Positions 9,095 through 17,600 of a stretch of 64,000 nt of DNA are shown piece by piece. The notes under the pieces are model-generated. The model worked only from the letters and a program-made list of their open reading frames with translations, did no database searches and was not told the origin of the DNA. The stretch is from contig CP126168.1 of NCBI GenBank assembly GCA_032881465.1, forward strand, positions 496,001-560,000, given 5' to 3'. Position 1 is the stretch's first letter; each line of letters starts with the position of its first letter. The position numbers and the translations under genes were made by a program. The stretch comes from Parvibaculaceae bacterium PLY_AMNH_Bact1 (GTDB lineage Bacteria; Pseudomonadota; Alphaproteobacteria; Parvibaculales; Parvibaculaceae).

Positions 9095-9811
9095 TTGACA
9101 GATCACATCGTTACGTCATTTTCAGAGGAGCTCGAACAGCTCTCTACCAATGTATCGAAGATGGGCGGTCTTGCTGAAGCTCAACTGCAGAGCGCAATTG
9201 ATGCCATAACCCGGCGGGATATGAAGCTTGCGGACCGCACCGTTGTCCAGGACCAACAGTTGGACGACCTGGAGATTCTGATTGAAGAGAATGCAGTTGA
9301 GCTGATTGCCCTTCGTCAGCCCATGGCGCTCGACCTGCGTGAAGCGATGACGGCGATCAAGATCGCTGCGGACCTTGAGCGTATCGGCGACCTGGCTAAA
9401 AACATCTCGAAACGGTCTCTGGTCATATTTCAGGATTACGAAACACCCAACCGGCTGGTGCAGGGACTAAGCCGGATGGGAAAACTGGCGCTTGGACAGT
9501 TGAAACTTGTTCTGGATGCCTACACCAATCGTGATGTGGAAATGGCCAACAAAGTTTGGCTTTCCGATGAAGAGATCGATGAAATGTACAATTCGGTCTT
9601 TCGCGAGCTTTTGACCTACATGATGGAAGATCCTCGAACCATCGGCATGTGTACGCACCTGCTGTTTGTTGCAAAGAACATTGAGCGAATTGGGGATCAC
9701 GCGACGAATATTGCCGAGACGGTCAGTTATTTGGTGACAGGAGACCGGATCGAAGGAGAGCGTCCGAAGGGCGACAAAACCAGTACCACATCAGTGGCGA
9801 CTGGAACGTAA
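9095..9811 (+). CDS. phoU: phosphate signalling complex protein PhoU
   Basis: 238 residues built of two repeated three-helix PhoU domains. Metal-binding E/D-rich motifs lie in AADLERIGDLAKN (about residue 88) and AKNIERIGDHATN (about 195). PhoU connects PstB to PhoR and keeps PhoR inactive when phosphate is plentiful. The start is a rare TTG at 9095; AAGGAG lies nine bases upstream and the resulting N-terminus (TDHIVTSF) matches the family, while the next in-frame Met is 22 residues in. Confidence 0.95.
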   Translation: MTDHIVTSFSEELEQLSTNVSKMGGLAEAQLQSAIDAITRRDMKLADRTVVQDQQLDDLEILIEENAVELIALRQPMALDLREAMTAIKIAADLERIGDLAKNISKRSLVIFQDYETPNRLVQGLSRMGKLALGQLKLVLDAYTNRDVEMANKVWLSDEEIDEMYNSVFRELLTYMMEDPRTIGMCTHLLFVAKNIERIGDHATNIAETVSYLVTGDRIEGERPKGDKTSTTSVATGT

Positions 9812-9878
9812 GGAACTGCGCGAATGCGAGCGTGCATCAGTTGGTGAGTGATCGCCAAGAAGTTGCCAGAGGTATAAG

Positions 9879-10643
9879 ATGGCCCTTGAAATGGAAATGG
9901 ATGCAAAACCGTCAGCCGCTACCGGCTCAACAACACGGCGTACGACAATGAAGCCAACAGTTCTGGTTGTCGAAGACGAAGAAGCGCTTTCAATGCTCCT
10001 TCAGTACAACCTGGAGAAGGAAGGGTATGATGTCGTGGCAACAGCAGACGGCGAAGAGGCCGCCATGCTGGTGCGCGAGATAGAACCGGACCTCGTTCTT
10101 CTCGATTGGATGCTGCCAAGCCTGTCAGGCATAGAGCTCTGTCGACGTCTGCGCTCAAGGTCTGAGACGCGCAATCTGCCGATTGTGATGATTACGGCGC
10201 GGGGTGAAGAAGCAGATCGCATTCGCGGACTCGATACAGGAGCGGATGACTACATCACAAAGCCTTTTTCCACTACGGAACTGATGGCCCGCATTCGAGC
10301 TGTCTTGAGACGTATTCGCCCGGCCCTCGCCGAAGACATTGTGACCTTCGGGGATGTGGTGATGGACCGCTCCTCTCATAGAGTGCGTCGCGGAGAGCGC
10401 GAACTTCACTTAGGCCCGACAGAATACCGCCTTCTGGAGCATCTCATGCAGCACCCGGGCCGCGTTTTCAGTCGTGCACAGCTTCTGGATGCCGTCTGGG
10501 GGTCAGATGTATATGTCGAAGCACGGACCGTGGATGTACATATCGGACGTCTTCGCAAAGCCCTCAATCAAAAAGGCCAGCGTGATCCCATCCGAACTGT
10601 TCGCGCGGCAGGCTATGCCCTTGATGAGCAGTTCATGAACTGA
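9879..10643 (+). CDS. phoB: phosphate regulon response regulator PhoB
   Basis: An OmpR/PhoB-type regulator. The receiver domain spans about residues 26-140 with phospho-acceptor D76 (LVLLDWMLP), conserved Thr in MITA and Lys in TKPFS; a winged helix follows from about 155 to 250. Phosphorylated by PhoR, it binds Pho boxes such as the one before pstS. The first 23 residues, up to an internal ATG at 9948, extend beyond the usual PhoB N-terminus. ATG 9879 has AGAGG upstream while 9948 has no ribosome site, so I keep 9879 but the start is open. Confidence 0.93.
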   Translation: MALEMEMDAKPSAATGSTTRRTTMKPTVLVVEDEEALSMLLQYNLEKEGYDVVATADGEEAAMLVREIEPDLVLLDWMLPSLSGIELCRRLRSRSETRNLPIVMITARGEEADRIRGLDTGADDYITKPFSTTELMARIRAVLRRIRPALAEDIVTFGDVVMDRSSHRVRRGERELHLGPTEYRLLEHLMQHPGRVFSRAQLLDAVWGSDVYVEARTVDVHIGRLRKALNQKGQRDPIRTVRAAGYALDEQFMN

Positions 10644-10663
10644 CCTGTTTTTCAACAGCCCAC

Positions 10664-10693
10664 AAAAAAAGCCAGCGTCATGCGCTGGCTTTT
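10664..10693. terminator. bidirectional terminator between phoB and gcrA
   Basis: GCCAGCG and CGCTGGC (10671-10677 and 10683-10689) form a stem around a five-base loop, with a T-run after it on the plus strand and an A-run before it that acts as a T-run on the minus strand. It can end both the phosphate operon and the convergent gcrA transcript. Confidence 0.9.
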
Positions 10694-10715
10694 CCGTGTC
10701 AGGTATTCGCCTAAA

Positions 10716-11222
10716 TCAGCTGGCGAAACCGGTCTTCGCTCGCGGACGATCAGCCCGACGGCGAGGTTGTACCGGCTGGTAGGCCAGTTTGGCGTGGGTT
10801 GCACAATAAGGCATGGACGGGTCGGCCTTGTGTCCACAGAAGTGGAAGCCATCCGTCCCCGGGTCGCCAATGGGCCATTTGCAGGTGTGTTCAGTCAGCG
10901 TCAGAACAGTTGCTAGCTGACCGGGTGTGACTTCGACCGGTACCAGCGGCTGTGGCTCCGGCTCCGGCATCGCCGGTTCTTCTTTGATCTCAACGGGACG
11001 CGGTGCTGAGGGCTGTTGTGGCCGTGGCGCCGTCGCCCGCGGCGCGGATGGCCGTGCCCTTGGTGCCCGGTTGGTCGTTGCGCGACCTGATAGGCCCAGA
11101 CGATGGATTTTCCCGATCACTGCATTGCGGGTCACACCACCGAGCTGCTTAGCAACTTGGCTGGCACTTAGACCCTCTGCCCAAAGTTTTTTCAGAAGCT
11201 CAACGCGTTCTTCTGTCCACAT
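10716..11222 (-). CDS. gcrA: cell-cycle regulator GcrA
   Basis: 168 residues. The N-terminus begins WTEERVELLKKLW, the diagnostic GcrA DNA-binding helix-turn-helix, with QLGGVTRNAVIGKIHRLGL to about residue 45. A proline/arginine-rich linker (about 48-95) follows, then the C-terminal sigma70-contacting domain with the CKWPIG, FCGH and PYC..H cysteine/histidine pattern. GcrA works with RNA polymerase sigma70 at promoters carrying methylated GANTC sites to time cell-cycle genes. The upstream region holds a GANTC site and a DnaA box. Confidence 0.96.
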   Translation of the reverse strand: MWTEERVELLKKLWAEGLSASQVAKQLGGVTRNAVIGKIHRLGLSGRATTNRAPRARPSAPRATAPRPQQPSAPRPVEIKEEPAMPEPEPQPLVPVEVTPGQLATVLTLTEHTCKWPIGDPGTDGFHFCGHKADPSMPYCATHAKLAYQPVQPRRRADRPRAKTGFAS

Positions 11223-11417
11223 GGCTCGCTATCCCCTTGAAATGGCGCCGAAAACGGCCGCCGGCCCCTCAGAAAGCATCTGAGCTCGATCTGCAAAACC
11301 CGGATCTGGAACCCCGGAAAGGGTTAACGTCCGCCGCTTGATCGCACTAGATGTCGTGTACTTGAGGTGAGAATATACAAAATGAGGGGTGTCGGACGCA
11401 AGATTTGGTTAAGAAAT

Positions 11418-11434
11418 GAATCTGCTTATCCACA
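11418..11434. promoter_or_regulatory. GANTC site next to a consensus DnaA box upstream of gcrA
   Basis: GAATC (11418-11422) is a CcrM-type methylation site. TTATCCACA (11426-11434) is a perfect match to the 9-bp DnaA box. They lie three bases apart, about 200 bases upstream of the gcrA start. DnaA is known to activate gcrA in Caulobacter; that it does so here is inference. Confidence 0.55.
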
Positions 11435-11610
11435 GGAAATCGTCTGATCAGCGCCAGATGCGTCGATGTTCGGGGAAAACCTGTCATCAATGTGGAAAAA
11501 CCCGGCTCATTATGGAAAAAGCTCCTTCCGGTCATTGCGGTTAAGCGTTCAATCGCCTATCTCCGGAGCCGGGGCGGTTTATCTGGATCGTATGAGATAG
11601 GTGAGACGTT

Positions 11611-11678
11611 CAAAGCACTCCCAGCAAAAGTTTTAGACTTTCGTGGTTCGGAAGTGCGACGAAACAAAGAAACAGGAG
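11611..11678. repeat. dispersed palindromic repeat, copy 1
   Basis: It has the layout of the family: outer arms GCACT and AGTGC, an inner AAAAGT/ACTTT pair and the shared CGTGGTTCGGAAGTGCGA tail. The outer arms differ from copies 2 and 3 (GCATT/AATGC) by paired changes. Confidence 0.7.
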
Positions 11679-11757
11679 CCCGGTTTTGAGTTCATCAAAA
11701 CCTCAAAGGCTCTAAAAGCAGTGGCGGCGGTGACGTCTGCAAAGTGGGGCCGAAATC

Positions 11758-12567
11758 ATGAGCCAGGATAATTATCTGCCAGAAGGCGCACGGCATTTCG
11801 GGTCGTTCAATTGGCTGGGCCTATGGACGCTTTACCTGAAAGAGGTGAAGCGTTTCGTCAAAGTCATCACGCAGACTGTGCTGGCGCCCGTCATCACAAC
11901 ACTTCTTTTCCTTGCGATTTTCTCCTTGGCATTGGGACGCTTGCGCCCGGACGTGAACGGGGTGCCATTCACTGAGTTCCTGGCGCCAGGTCTCATTATG
12001 ATGACCATGCTTCAAAACGCTTTTGCCAACACGTCGTCTTCAATCCTGATTTCCAAGGTTCAAGGTAATATTGTTGATGTGTTGATGCCGCCTTTGTCTG
12101 CTGGAGAACTCAACATAGGCTTTGCCATGGCAGGAGTAACCCGCGGCGTCTTGGTCGGCTTTGTAACCGCCCTTGGCATGCTGCCGTTCGTGGGTTTGTC
12201 GATTGAGCATCTTTGGGCTGTGGTTTTCTACGCAATCGGCGCCTCTCTCATGTTGTCATTGCTTGGCATGCTGGGGGGCATTTGGGCGGAGAAGTTCGAC
12301 CATCTCCAAGCGGTCACGAATTTCATCATCACGCCGTTGGCCTTTCTCTCAGGCACGTTTTATTCCGTAAAACAGCTGCCGGAGTTCGCCTACATCTTCA
12401 CTCAATACAACCCGTTCTTCTATCTGATCGATGGCTTCCGTTACGCCTTCACCGGCGTGTCAGACGGCAACATCATGACAGGTGTTCTTGTTACCATTGG
12501 CTGCAATGCGGTGCTTTGGATCATCTCTGATCGGGTTCTCCGGCGAGGCTATCGTCTCAAGGCCTAA
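11758..12567 (+). CDS. ABC-2 type transporter permease
   Basis: 269 residues with about six membrane segments and the ABC-2 membrane domain (about residues 25-235). Motifs include FLAPGLIMMTMLQNAF and the conserved C-terminal region PLAFLSGTFYSVKQLPE and FYLIDGFRYAF, as in YadH/NodJ-like exporters. It would form the membrane half of an exporter for a lipid, polysaccharide or drug. No ATP-binding partner lies beside it, which is unusual because such pairs are normally adjacent; the partner must be elsewhere in the genome. The start at ATG 11758 lacks a strong ribosome site. Confidence 0.9.
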   Translation: MSQDNYLPEGARHFGSFNWLGLWTLYLKEVKRFVKVITQTVLAPVITTLLFLAIFSLALGRLRPDVNGVPFTEFLAPGLIMMTMLQNAFANTSSSILISKVQGNIVDVLMPPLSAGELNIGFAMAGVTRGVLVGFVTALGMLPFVGLSIEHLWAVVFYAIGASLMLSLLGMLGGIWAEKFDHLQAVTNFIITPLAFLSGTFYSVKQLPEFAYIFTQYNPFFYLIDGFRYAFTGVSDGNIMTGVLVTIGCNAVLWIISDRVLRRGYRLKA

Positions 12568-12615
12568 CCTATTGAGAAACCACACCTAATTGGCGTGGCT
12601 TGCCATTTCAGCCAA

Positions 12616-12644
12616 TTGACAAAAGCCCTCACTTTGAGGATACT
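12616..12644 (+). promoter_or_regulatory. sigma70-type promoter upstream of argD
   Basis: TTGACA (12616-12621) and GATACT (12639-12644) are separated by 17 bases. Transcription would begin near 12651, directly in front of the terminator hairpin at 12661-12686. An AATTGGC/GCCAATT inverted repeat overlaps its upstream side. Confidence 0.5.
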
Positions 12645-12660
12645 CCGGCGCTTCTTGAAC

Positions 12661-12686
12661 AGCCGCCGGCCTCTGGCGGCTTTTTT
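12661..12686 (+). terminator. intrinsic terminator in front of argD
   Basis: GCCGCC and GGCGGC form a stem around a seven-base loop, followed by TTTTTT. It lies 94 bases after the permease stop and 24 before argD. It either ends the permease transcript or, because a promoter sits just upstream, acts as an early terminator in the argD leader. Confidence 0.82.
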
Positions 12687-12709
12687 CATTGGCGTTCGGG
12701 AGCGAACCG

Positions 12710-13909
12710 ATGATCACACCCATATTGCCGACCTACGGTCGGGCCGACCTCGAATTTGAGAGCGGTGAAGGACCATTTCTAATTACGCCCACCGGCGATC
12801 GTTACCTCGATTTTGGGGCTGGGGTCGCCGTGGCTTCACTTGGCCACGCGCATCCGCACTTGGTGGAAGCGCTGGAAACCCAAGCAAAGAAGCTATGGCA
12901 CACATCAAACCTGTACCGCATTCCGGGGCAGGAACGGCTTGCTGAACGTCTCGTTGCTGCGACATTTGCCGACACGGTCTTCTTCACGAATTCAGGCGCT
13001 GAAGCGTTGGAATGCTCTATCAAGATGGCGCGCAAATTCCACGCGGAGAACGGCGCACCGGAACGAGACGAACTTATTACCTTTGAAGGCGCCTTTCACG
13101 GCCGGACATTAGCGACGATTGCCGCTGGAGGTCAGGAGAAATATCTAGAAGGTTTCGGACGGCGCATGCCTGGCTTTGTCCAGGTCCCAATGGGCGACCT
13201 TAAAGCGCTGAAGGAGGCGATTGGTCCCAACACGGCCGGCGTTTTGCTAGAACCTATTGAAGGGGAAGGTGGGATCCGTCCATGGGAGCTCACAGCCCTT
13301 CAGTCTATCCGCACCATCTGCGACGACGCGGGCATTTTACTGGTGCTCGACGAAGTTCAAACCGGTGTCGGTCGGACTGGAAAACTTTATGCTCATGAAC
13401 TCGCTGGGGTAACGCCAGACATTATGGCCTCTGCCAAAGGCCTTGGGGGCGGGTTCCCGGTGGGGGCCTGTCTGGCGACAGAAGACGCTGCCAAGGGAAT
13501 GACGGCTGGAACCCATGGATCAACCTTTGGGGGAAATCCCCTGGCCATGGCCGTCGCCAACGGTGTGCTGGATGTTGTGCTCGACGAGGACTTCCTGGAT
13601 GCCGTGCGGCAAAAAGGTCTCAAGCTGAAACAGAAGCTGGCAATGCTGGCAGACGAAAACAGCGATATCATTGAGACCGTGCGTGGTGAGGGTCTGATGT
13701 TGGGCCTGAAATGCAAAATCCCGAACACTGAACTTGTCGGGGCGCTTATCGACCGCAAGTTATTGACTGTCGGGGCGGGCGACAATGTTGTTCGTCTCCT
13801 CCCGCCGCTCATCATTGACGACACTCATATTGATCAAGCGATTGAAACCATCGCTGAAGCCTGCGGTGCCCTAAGGGCAGCAAAGGCCCAGAAGGAGGCC
13901 GCAAAATGA
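12710..13909 (+). CDS. argD: acetylornithine aminotransferase ArgD
   Basis: 399 residues, class III PLP-dependent aminotransferase. N-acetylglutamate semialdehyde is transaminated to N-acetylornithine; the enzyme may also serve lysine synthesis (DapC activity). The PLP lysine lies in [12 protein letters not shown], the Asp that contacts the pyridine nitrogen in LVLDEVQTG, and the phosphate-binding segment in NSGAEALE. I start it at ATG 12710, after GGGAGCG. It overlaps argF by four bases (ATGA). Confidence 0.95.
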   Translation: MITPILPTYGRADLEFESGEGPFLITPTGDRYLDFGAGVAVASLGHAHPHLVEALETQAKKLWHTSNLYRIPGQERLAERLVAATFADTVFFTNSGAEALECSIKMARKFHAENGAPERDELITFEGAFHGRTLATIAAGGQEKYLEGFGRRMPGFVQVPMGDLKALKEAIGPNTAGVLLEPIEGEGGIRPWELTALQSIRTICDDAGILLVLDEVQTGVGRTGKLYAHELAGVTPDIMASAKGLGGGFPVGACLATEDAAKGMTAGTHGSTFGGNPLAMAVANGVLDVVLDEDFLDAVRQKGLKLKQKLAMLADENSDIIETVRGEGLMLGLKCKIPNTELVGALIDRKLLTVGAGDNVVRLLPPLIIDDTHIDQAIETIAEACGALRAAKAQKEAAK

Positions 13910-14839
13910 CCAGCGCGCCGAAGCACTTTCTCGATCTGGACGAAGTTAGCAAAGGAAATCTGCGGAGCATTATTGATGATGCTCGCGCGCGTAAAGAAGC
14001 ACGCGCAGGACTTCCTCATGGCATCACAGACAAAGACAAACCCTTAGAAGGGCGTCTTCTGGCGATGATCTTCGAAAAGCCGTCCACCCGCACTCGCGTA
14101 TCGTTTGATGTAGCAATGCGTCAGCTTGGCGGAGAAACACTCCTGCTAAACGGTACAGAAATGCAGCTGGGCCGAGGCGAAAGCGTGGCTGATACTGCCC
14201 GCGTTCTGTCACGCTATGTCGATGCAATCATGATCCGCACAACAAGCCACGACAAACTTGGAACTTGCAGAGCACGCGACAGTGCCTGTCATTAATGGTC
14301 TGACCGACAAGACCCATCCCTGTCAGTTGATGGCCGATGTCCTGACCTTTGAAGAGCATAAAGGGCCGATCAAGGATCGTTCCGTCGCCTGGTCTGGAGA
14401 TGGAAACAATGTCGCCGTGTCCTGGGTTCATGCCGCCGCTCAGTTTGATTTCGATCTGCGCGTTGCCTGCCCGCCAGAGTTGGCTCTGCCAGCTGAAACG
14501 GTTGCCTGGGCGGAAAAACAGGGTGCTCGGGTGAAAGTCACGACAGATCCTTACGAGGCTGTAGACGGTGTCGATTGTGTTGTCGCTGACACTTGGGTTT
14601 CCATGGGAGACCCAGAAGATCTAATCGCAAGTCGGCATAACTCTTTGGCACCATACCAGGTAGACGAGCGCCTCATGGCGGCTGCCCACAAAGAGGCAAT
14701 CTTCATGCACTGTCTTCCGGCCCATCGAGGCGAGGAAATGACGGCAGAAGTGATTGATGGGCCTCAATCTGTTGTGTTCGATGGGGCGGAGAACCGTTTG
14801 CATGCCCAAAAGAGCATCCTTGCGTGGTGCCTGGCGTGA
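13906..14839 (+). pseudogene. argF: ornithine carbamoyltransferase ArgF, interrupted by a frameshift
   Basis: The N-terminal half (13906 to about 14259) has the carbamoyl-phosphate motif STRTR and reads to TTSHDKL. The C-terminal half continues from about 14258 in the next frame with [20 protein letters not shown] and catalytic HCLPAHRG. At AAACTTGGAA (14254-14263) two bases appear to be missing, or one is extra; relatives usually read LLELAE here. As written, frame 1 stops at 14293-14295 after 129 codons. Both halves are otherwise intact, with no second lesion, so a sequencing or assembly error or a very recent mutation is more likely than an old pseudogene. The intact enzyme makes citrulline from ornithine. 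It is flanked by argD and hslO with overlapping ends. Confidence 0.88.
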
Positions 14840-15810
14840 CGACGGGCGATCAACCTCTCACGACTGAGAATCTGCACCTTGATGACATCGTTGTGCCCTT
14901 CCAGATTGAGGGCATCGGCGTACGCGGACGCGCAACACGTCTATCCGGCCTCATCACTGACGTCATGTCGCGCCATGATTATCCTGAGCCGGTGTCTATC
15001 CTGCTTGGGGAGGCGCTGACGCTTGTTGCAATGTTGGGAACTGCGCTCAAGTTTGATGGCAAGCTCACCCTGCAAACGAAGACCGATGGGCCTGTCTCTA
15101 TGTTGGTCGCGGATTTTGAGACGCCGGGGAACATCAGAGGTTACGCCCACCTAGATAGCGACCGACTTAATGCTGCCCTGGAAAAGGGCGTCGATACGCC
15201 GACTGAATTGCTCGGAACCGGATACCTGGCTTTGACCATAGACCAGGGCGCTGATATGGATCGGTATCAAGGCATTGTTCAGTTGGACGCACGTGGCCTC
15301 ACAGAGGCTGCACATGAATACTTCGCACAATCTGAACAGATCGCGACGCGCATTCGCATGGCGGTCGGCCCTTTATATGAAAGAGGGGAAGTCGGCGAAG
15401 CCTCGAAGGTCACCTGGCGCGCTGGTGCGGTCATGGTCCAGCATCTGGCGGAAGATGGAGGCCTTACCGGCTATCGTGAACCTGATGACGAACGACTCCT
15501 GAGCGATGAAGAAAAGAACTGGGAACACGCAGCGATTTTGCTCGATTCCGTCACCGACAGTGAATTACTCGACCCGGATGTGACCGCCGACCGTCTTCTA
15601 TTCCGTCTCTACCATGAAGATGGAGTACGAGTGTTTAGCCCCGCAAGTGTCCAGTTCGGCTGCCCCTGCTCTCGCGAACGGATTGAAGGTGTTTTGAAGA
15701 CTTTCGGGGCTGACGATTTGGATCACATGGTGGAGAATGGTCGGATTGAAGCCAAATGCGAGTTTTGCGCCGATCAGTATGAATTTGATCCGGCAGACCT
15801 GAGAGGATAG
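14836..15810 (+). CDS. hslO: Hsp33 redox-regulated chaperone HslO
   Basis: About 324 residues. The N-terminal chaperone domain is followed by the C-terminal zinc/redox switch with CxC (GCPCS) and CxxC (CEFCA), four cysteines that release zinc and form disulfides under oxidative stress. The GTG at 14836 overlaps the argF stop (GTGA), matching the tight spacing of this operon; an alternative GTG lies at 14824. The argF-hslO neighbourhood is common in Alphaproteobacteria. Confidence 0.94.
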   Translation: MTTGDQPLTTENLHLDDIVVPFQIEGIGVRGRATRLSGLITDVMSRHDYPEPVSILLGEALTLVAMLGTALKFDGKLTLQTKTDGPVSMLVADFETPGNIRGYAHLDSDRLNAALEKGVDTPTELLGTGYLALTIDQGADMDRYQGIVQLDARGLTEAAHEYFAQSEQIATRIRMAVGPLYERGEVGEASKVTWRAGAVMVQHLAEDGGLTGYREPDDERLLSDEEKNWEHAAILLDSVTDSELLDPDVTADRLLFRLYHEDGVRVFSPASVQFGCPCSRERIEGVLKTFGADDLDHMVENGRIEAKCEFCADQYEFDPADLRG

Positions 15811-15817
15811 GAGCGCG

Positions 15818-16417
15818 ATGCGCGGTTTTTTGGGTGCACTTGGAACCGCTTTTTTCAGCATGTCCGTGCTAAGCGCGTGTACGAGCGCTCCGCCCGCTCC
15901 ACCAACCGAAATTTCGATCACATTTCAACATCGCGCGCCGATTGACCTCAATGTTGCAAAAGTCGAACTTGTCGATCGTTACCAGCCGACGCTTCGCAGC
16001 CCCCATGTTGAACATCTCCACAAAGTCACGCCCTCTACAGTAACCAGAACTTGGGTTGGTGAGCGGCTGCGCGCTATCGGCACTCGCGGATTGATCACCC
16101 TTATTGTGGAAGAAGCTGGTGTGATTGAGGAACCTGTCGGCGTGTCCGACGGTTTTGAAGGCCTGTTTCGCGATGAAGTGGACACCCGCTTGATCGGGGT
16201 GATCCGTGCTCGCTTTGATCATATAGATGTAGGGCCGCCAGGGGCGTCGCACTCAGTGGAGGTTGTTGCCGAAGCGAGTGCTGAGGTGCTTGAAAGCGCC
16301 ACGCTGAATGAGCGCGATCTGGCCTATTTCCGCTTGGTTGAAAGATTGGCAGGTGAATTTGACCGGGTTCTCACAGCTGAGATCCAACAGTCACTCCCCT
16401 CCCTGATCGTCCACTAA
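15818..16417 (+). CDS. conserved lipoprotein of unknown function
   Basis: 199 residues. The signal peptide ends with lipobox LSAC (Cys about 21), so the protein should be lipid-anchored. The mature part is mixed alpha/beta without a motif I recognise; RTWVGERLRAIGT and the C-terminal ERDLAYFRLVERLAGEFD helix are the most conserved-looking parts. It starts eight bases after hslO and is probably cotranscribed with it. It ends three bases from the convergent argE stop. Confidence 0.8.
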   Translation: MRGFLGALGTAFFSMSVLSACTSAPPAPPTEISITFQHRAPIDLNVAKVELVDRYQPTLRSPHVEHLHKVTPSTVTRTWVGERLRAIGTRGLITLIVEEAGVIEEPVGVSDGFEGLFRDEVDTRLIGVIRARFDHIDVGPPGASHSVEVVAEASAEVLESATLNERDLAYFRLVERLAGEFDRVLTAEIQQSLPSLIVH

Positions 16418-16419
16418 GT

Positions 16420-17583
16420 CTAGGCGGCGACATGGTCCATAAGCCGACGCATAAAGCGCTCGCAGGCATCCACCTGTGAGAGAAGCACAAATTCATCCGG
16501 CTTATGCGCCTGCAGAATGTTGCCGGGGCCACAGATGACGGTGGGTATGTCGGCAAGCTGGAAGAGACCCGCTTCAGTACCATAAGAAACAGCATGTGTT
16601 GCGTTCTGTTCTGCGAGTTTCAAAACCAGCGTCTCCCCTGGCGACCCATCTTCCGGCGTCAGAGGTGGAACATGGGCTCCCGGCACTGTTTCGATACTGG
16701 CGCCCGCGTGTACTGCCTGCATTTTCTGGAGCAATTCTGTTTCAGCGAACCCGTTGACCTTGCCGACAATCTCTTGCGGGTCTTGGCCTGGCAGGGCGCG
16801 GAACTCCCATTCGAAGGAGCATTCCTTTGGAATGATGTTGAGCGCAGTGCCGCCTTGAATGGTACCTACATGCACGCTGGTGTAAGGCGGCTCAAAGCGG
16901 CCGGTCGGGTCGCCTTTGATCTTCATATCTTCGGCGATCTGCGAAATGAAATGGATCATCTCAGCTGCGATCATAACAGCGTTCACACCCTCATTGGTTG
17001 CACTTGAATGCGCTTCAAGCCCTCGTACCGTCGTTGTAAAAGCATCAATGCTCTTGTGCGCATTCACGACCAACATGTCTGTAGGTTCCCCCACGATCAC
17101 AATCTGAGGACGGGGCAGATGCCGCACCGCCTCATCAATCAGCGGTCGCACGCCCAGACAGCCAATTTCCTCGTCATAAGAGAGCGCAAAATGGATCGGC
17201 ACAGAGAGGCCGCGTTCAAGGAAGTCCGGCACCAGGGCAAGGGCGATGGCGAAGAAACTTTTCATGTCGCATGTGCCACGCCCATAGAGACGGTCATGCG
17301 TCTCGCGAAGCGAAAATGGGTCTGAGGTCCAGTCCTGACCATCTATCGGAACCACATCTGTATGGCCTGACAAAACTATCCCGCCCGGTACATCCGCTGG
17401 ACCAACGGTCGCTAAAAGATTGGCTTTGGTGCCATCGGTGTTTTCAACGCGGGAATGGGGAACACTCCAGCCGTCCAGATAGTCCTCTAGAAAGGTAATC
17501 AGGTTGAGGTTTGAATGACGGCTCACCGTATCGAAGCTGATGAGCTTCGCGATCATTTCTTTTGGAGTGTATCGCGTGCCCAT
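16420..17583 (-). CDS. argE: acetylornithine deacetylase ArgE
   Basis: 387 residues, M20 metallopeptidase family. Metal and catalytic motifs are SGHTDVVPID (His and Asp), GRGTCDMKSF, the SYDEEIGC glutamate pair and a final His in LQAHKPDEF. It hydrolyses N-acetylornithine to ornithine, the substrate of ArgF encoded 2 kb away. I start at ATG 17583, 17 bases after the trkH stop; a longer frame (to 17613) would overlap trkH. DapE-like activity is possible, but the sequence fits ArgE best. Confidence 0.9.
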   Translation of the reverse strand: MGTRYTPKEMIAKLISFDTVSRHSNLNLITFLEDYLDGWSVPHSRVENTDGTKANLLATVGPADVPGGIVLSGHTDVVPIDGQDWTSDPFSLRETHDRLYGRGTCDMKSFFAIALALVPDFLERGLSVPIHFALSYDEEIGCLGVRPLIDEAVRHLPRPQIVIVGEPTDMLVVNAHKSIDAFTTTVRGLEAHSSATNEGVNAVMIAAEMIHFISQIAEDMKIKGDPTGRFEPPYTSVHVGTIQGGTALNIIPKECSFEWEFRALPGQDPQEIVGKVNGFAETELLQKMQAVHAGASIETVPGAHVPPLTPEDGSPGETLVLKLAEQNATHAVSYGTEAGLFQLADIPTVICGPGNILQAHKPDEFVLLSQVDACERFMRRLMDHVAA

Positions 17584-17600
17584 AGCAAGGAACCTCTCTC

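Larger units (their letters stand above)
11223..11757. other. 535-base intergenic region between gcrA and ABC-2 permease
   Basis: No credible protein gene. It holds the presumed divergent promoters of gcrA and the permease, a GAATC site with an adjacent DnaA box (11418-11434), a one-mismatch DnaA-like 9-mer on the opposite strand (11491-11499), and one copy of the dispersed palindromic repeat (11611-11678). A 65-codon open frame (11492-11689) runs through the repeat and looks non-coding. Confidence 0.7.

Noticed and set aside
11492-11689. 65-codon open frame upstream of the ABC-2 permease
   Set aside because: It runs through the palindromic repeat, has no convincing ribosome site and resembles no family.
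14254-14263. Programmed +1 frameshifting as the explanation for argF
   Set aside because: CTT is the prfB slip codon, but there is no in-frame stop, rare codon or internal Shine-Dalgarno at the site, and the product would lack a residue that relatives have. Sequencing error or mutation is simpler.
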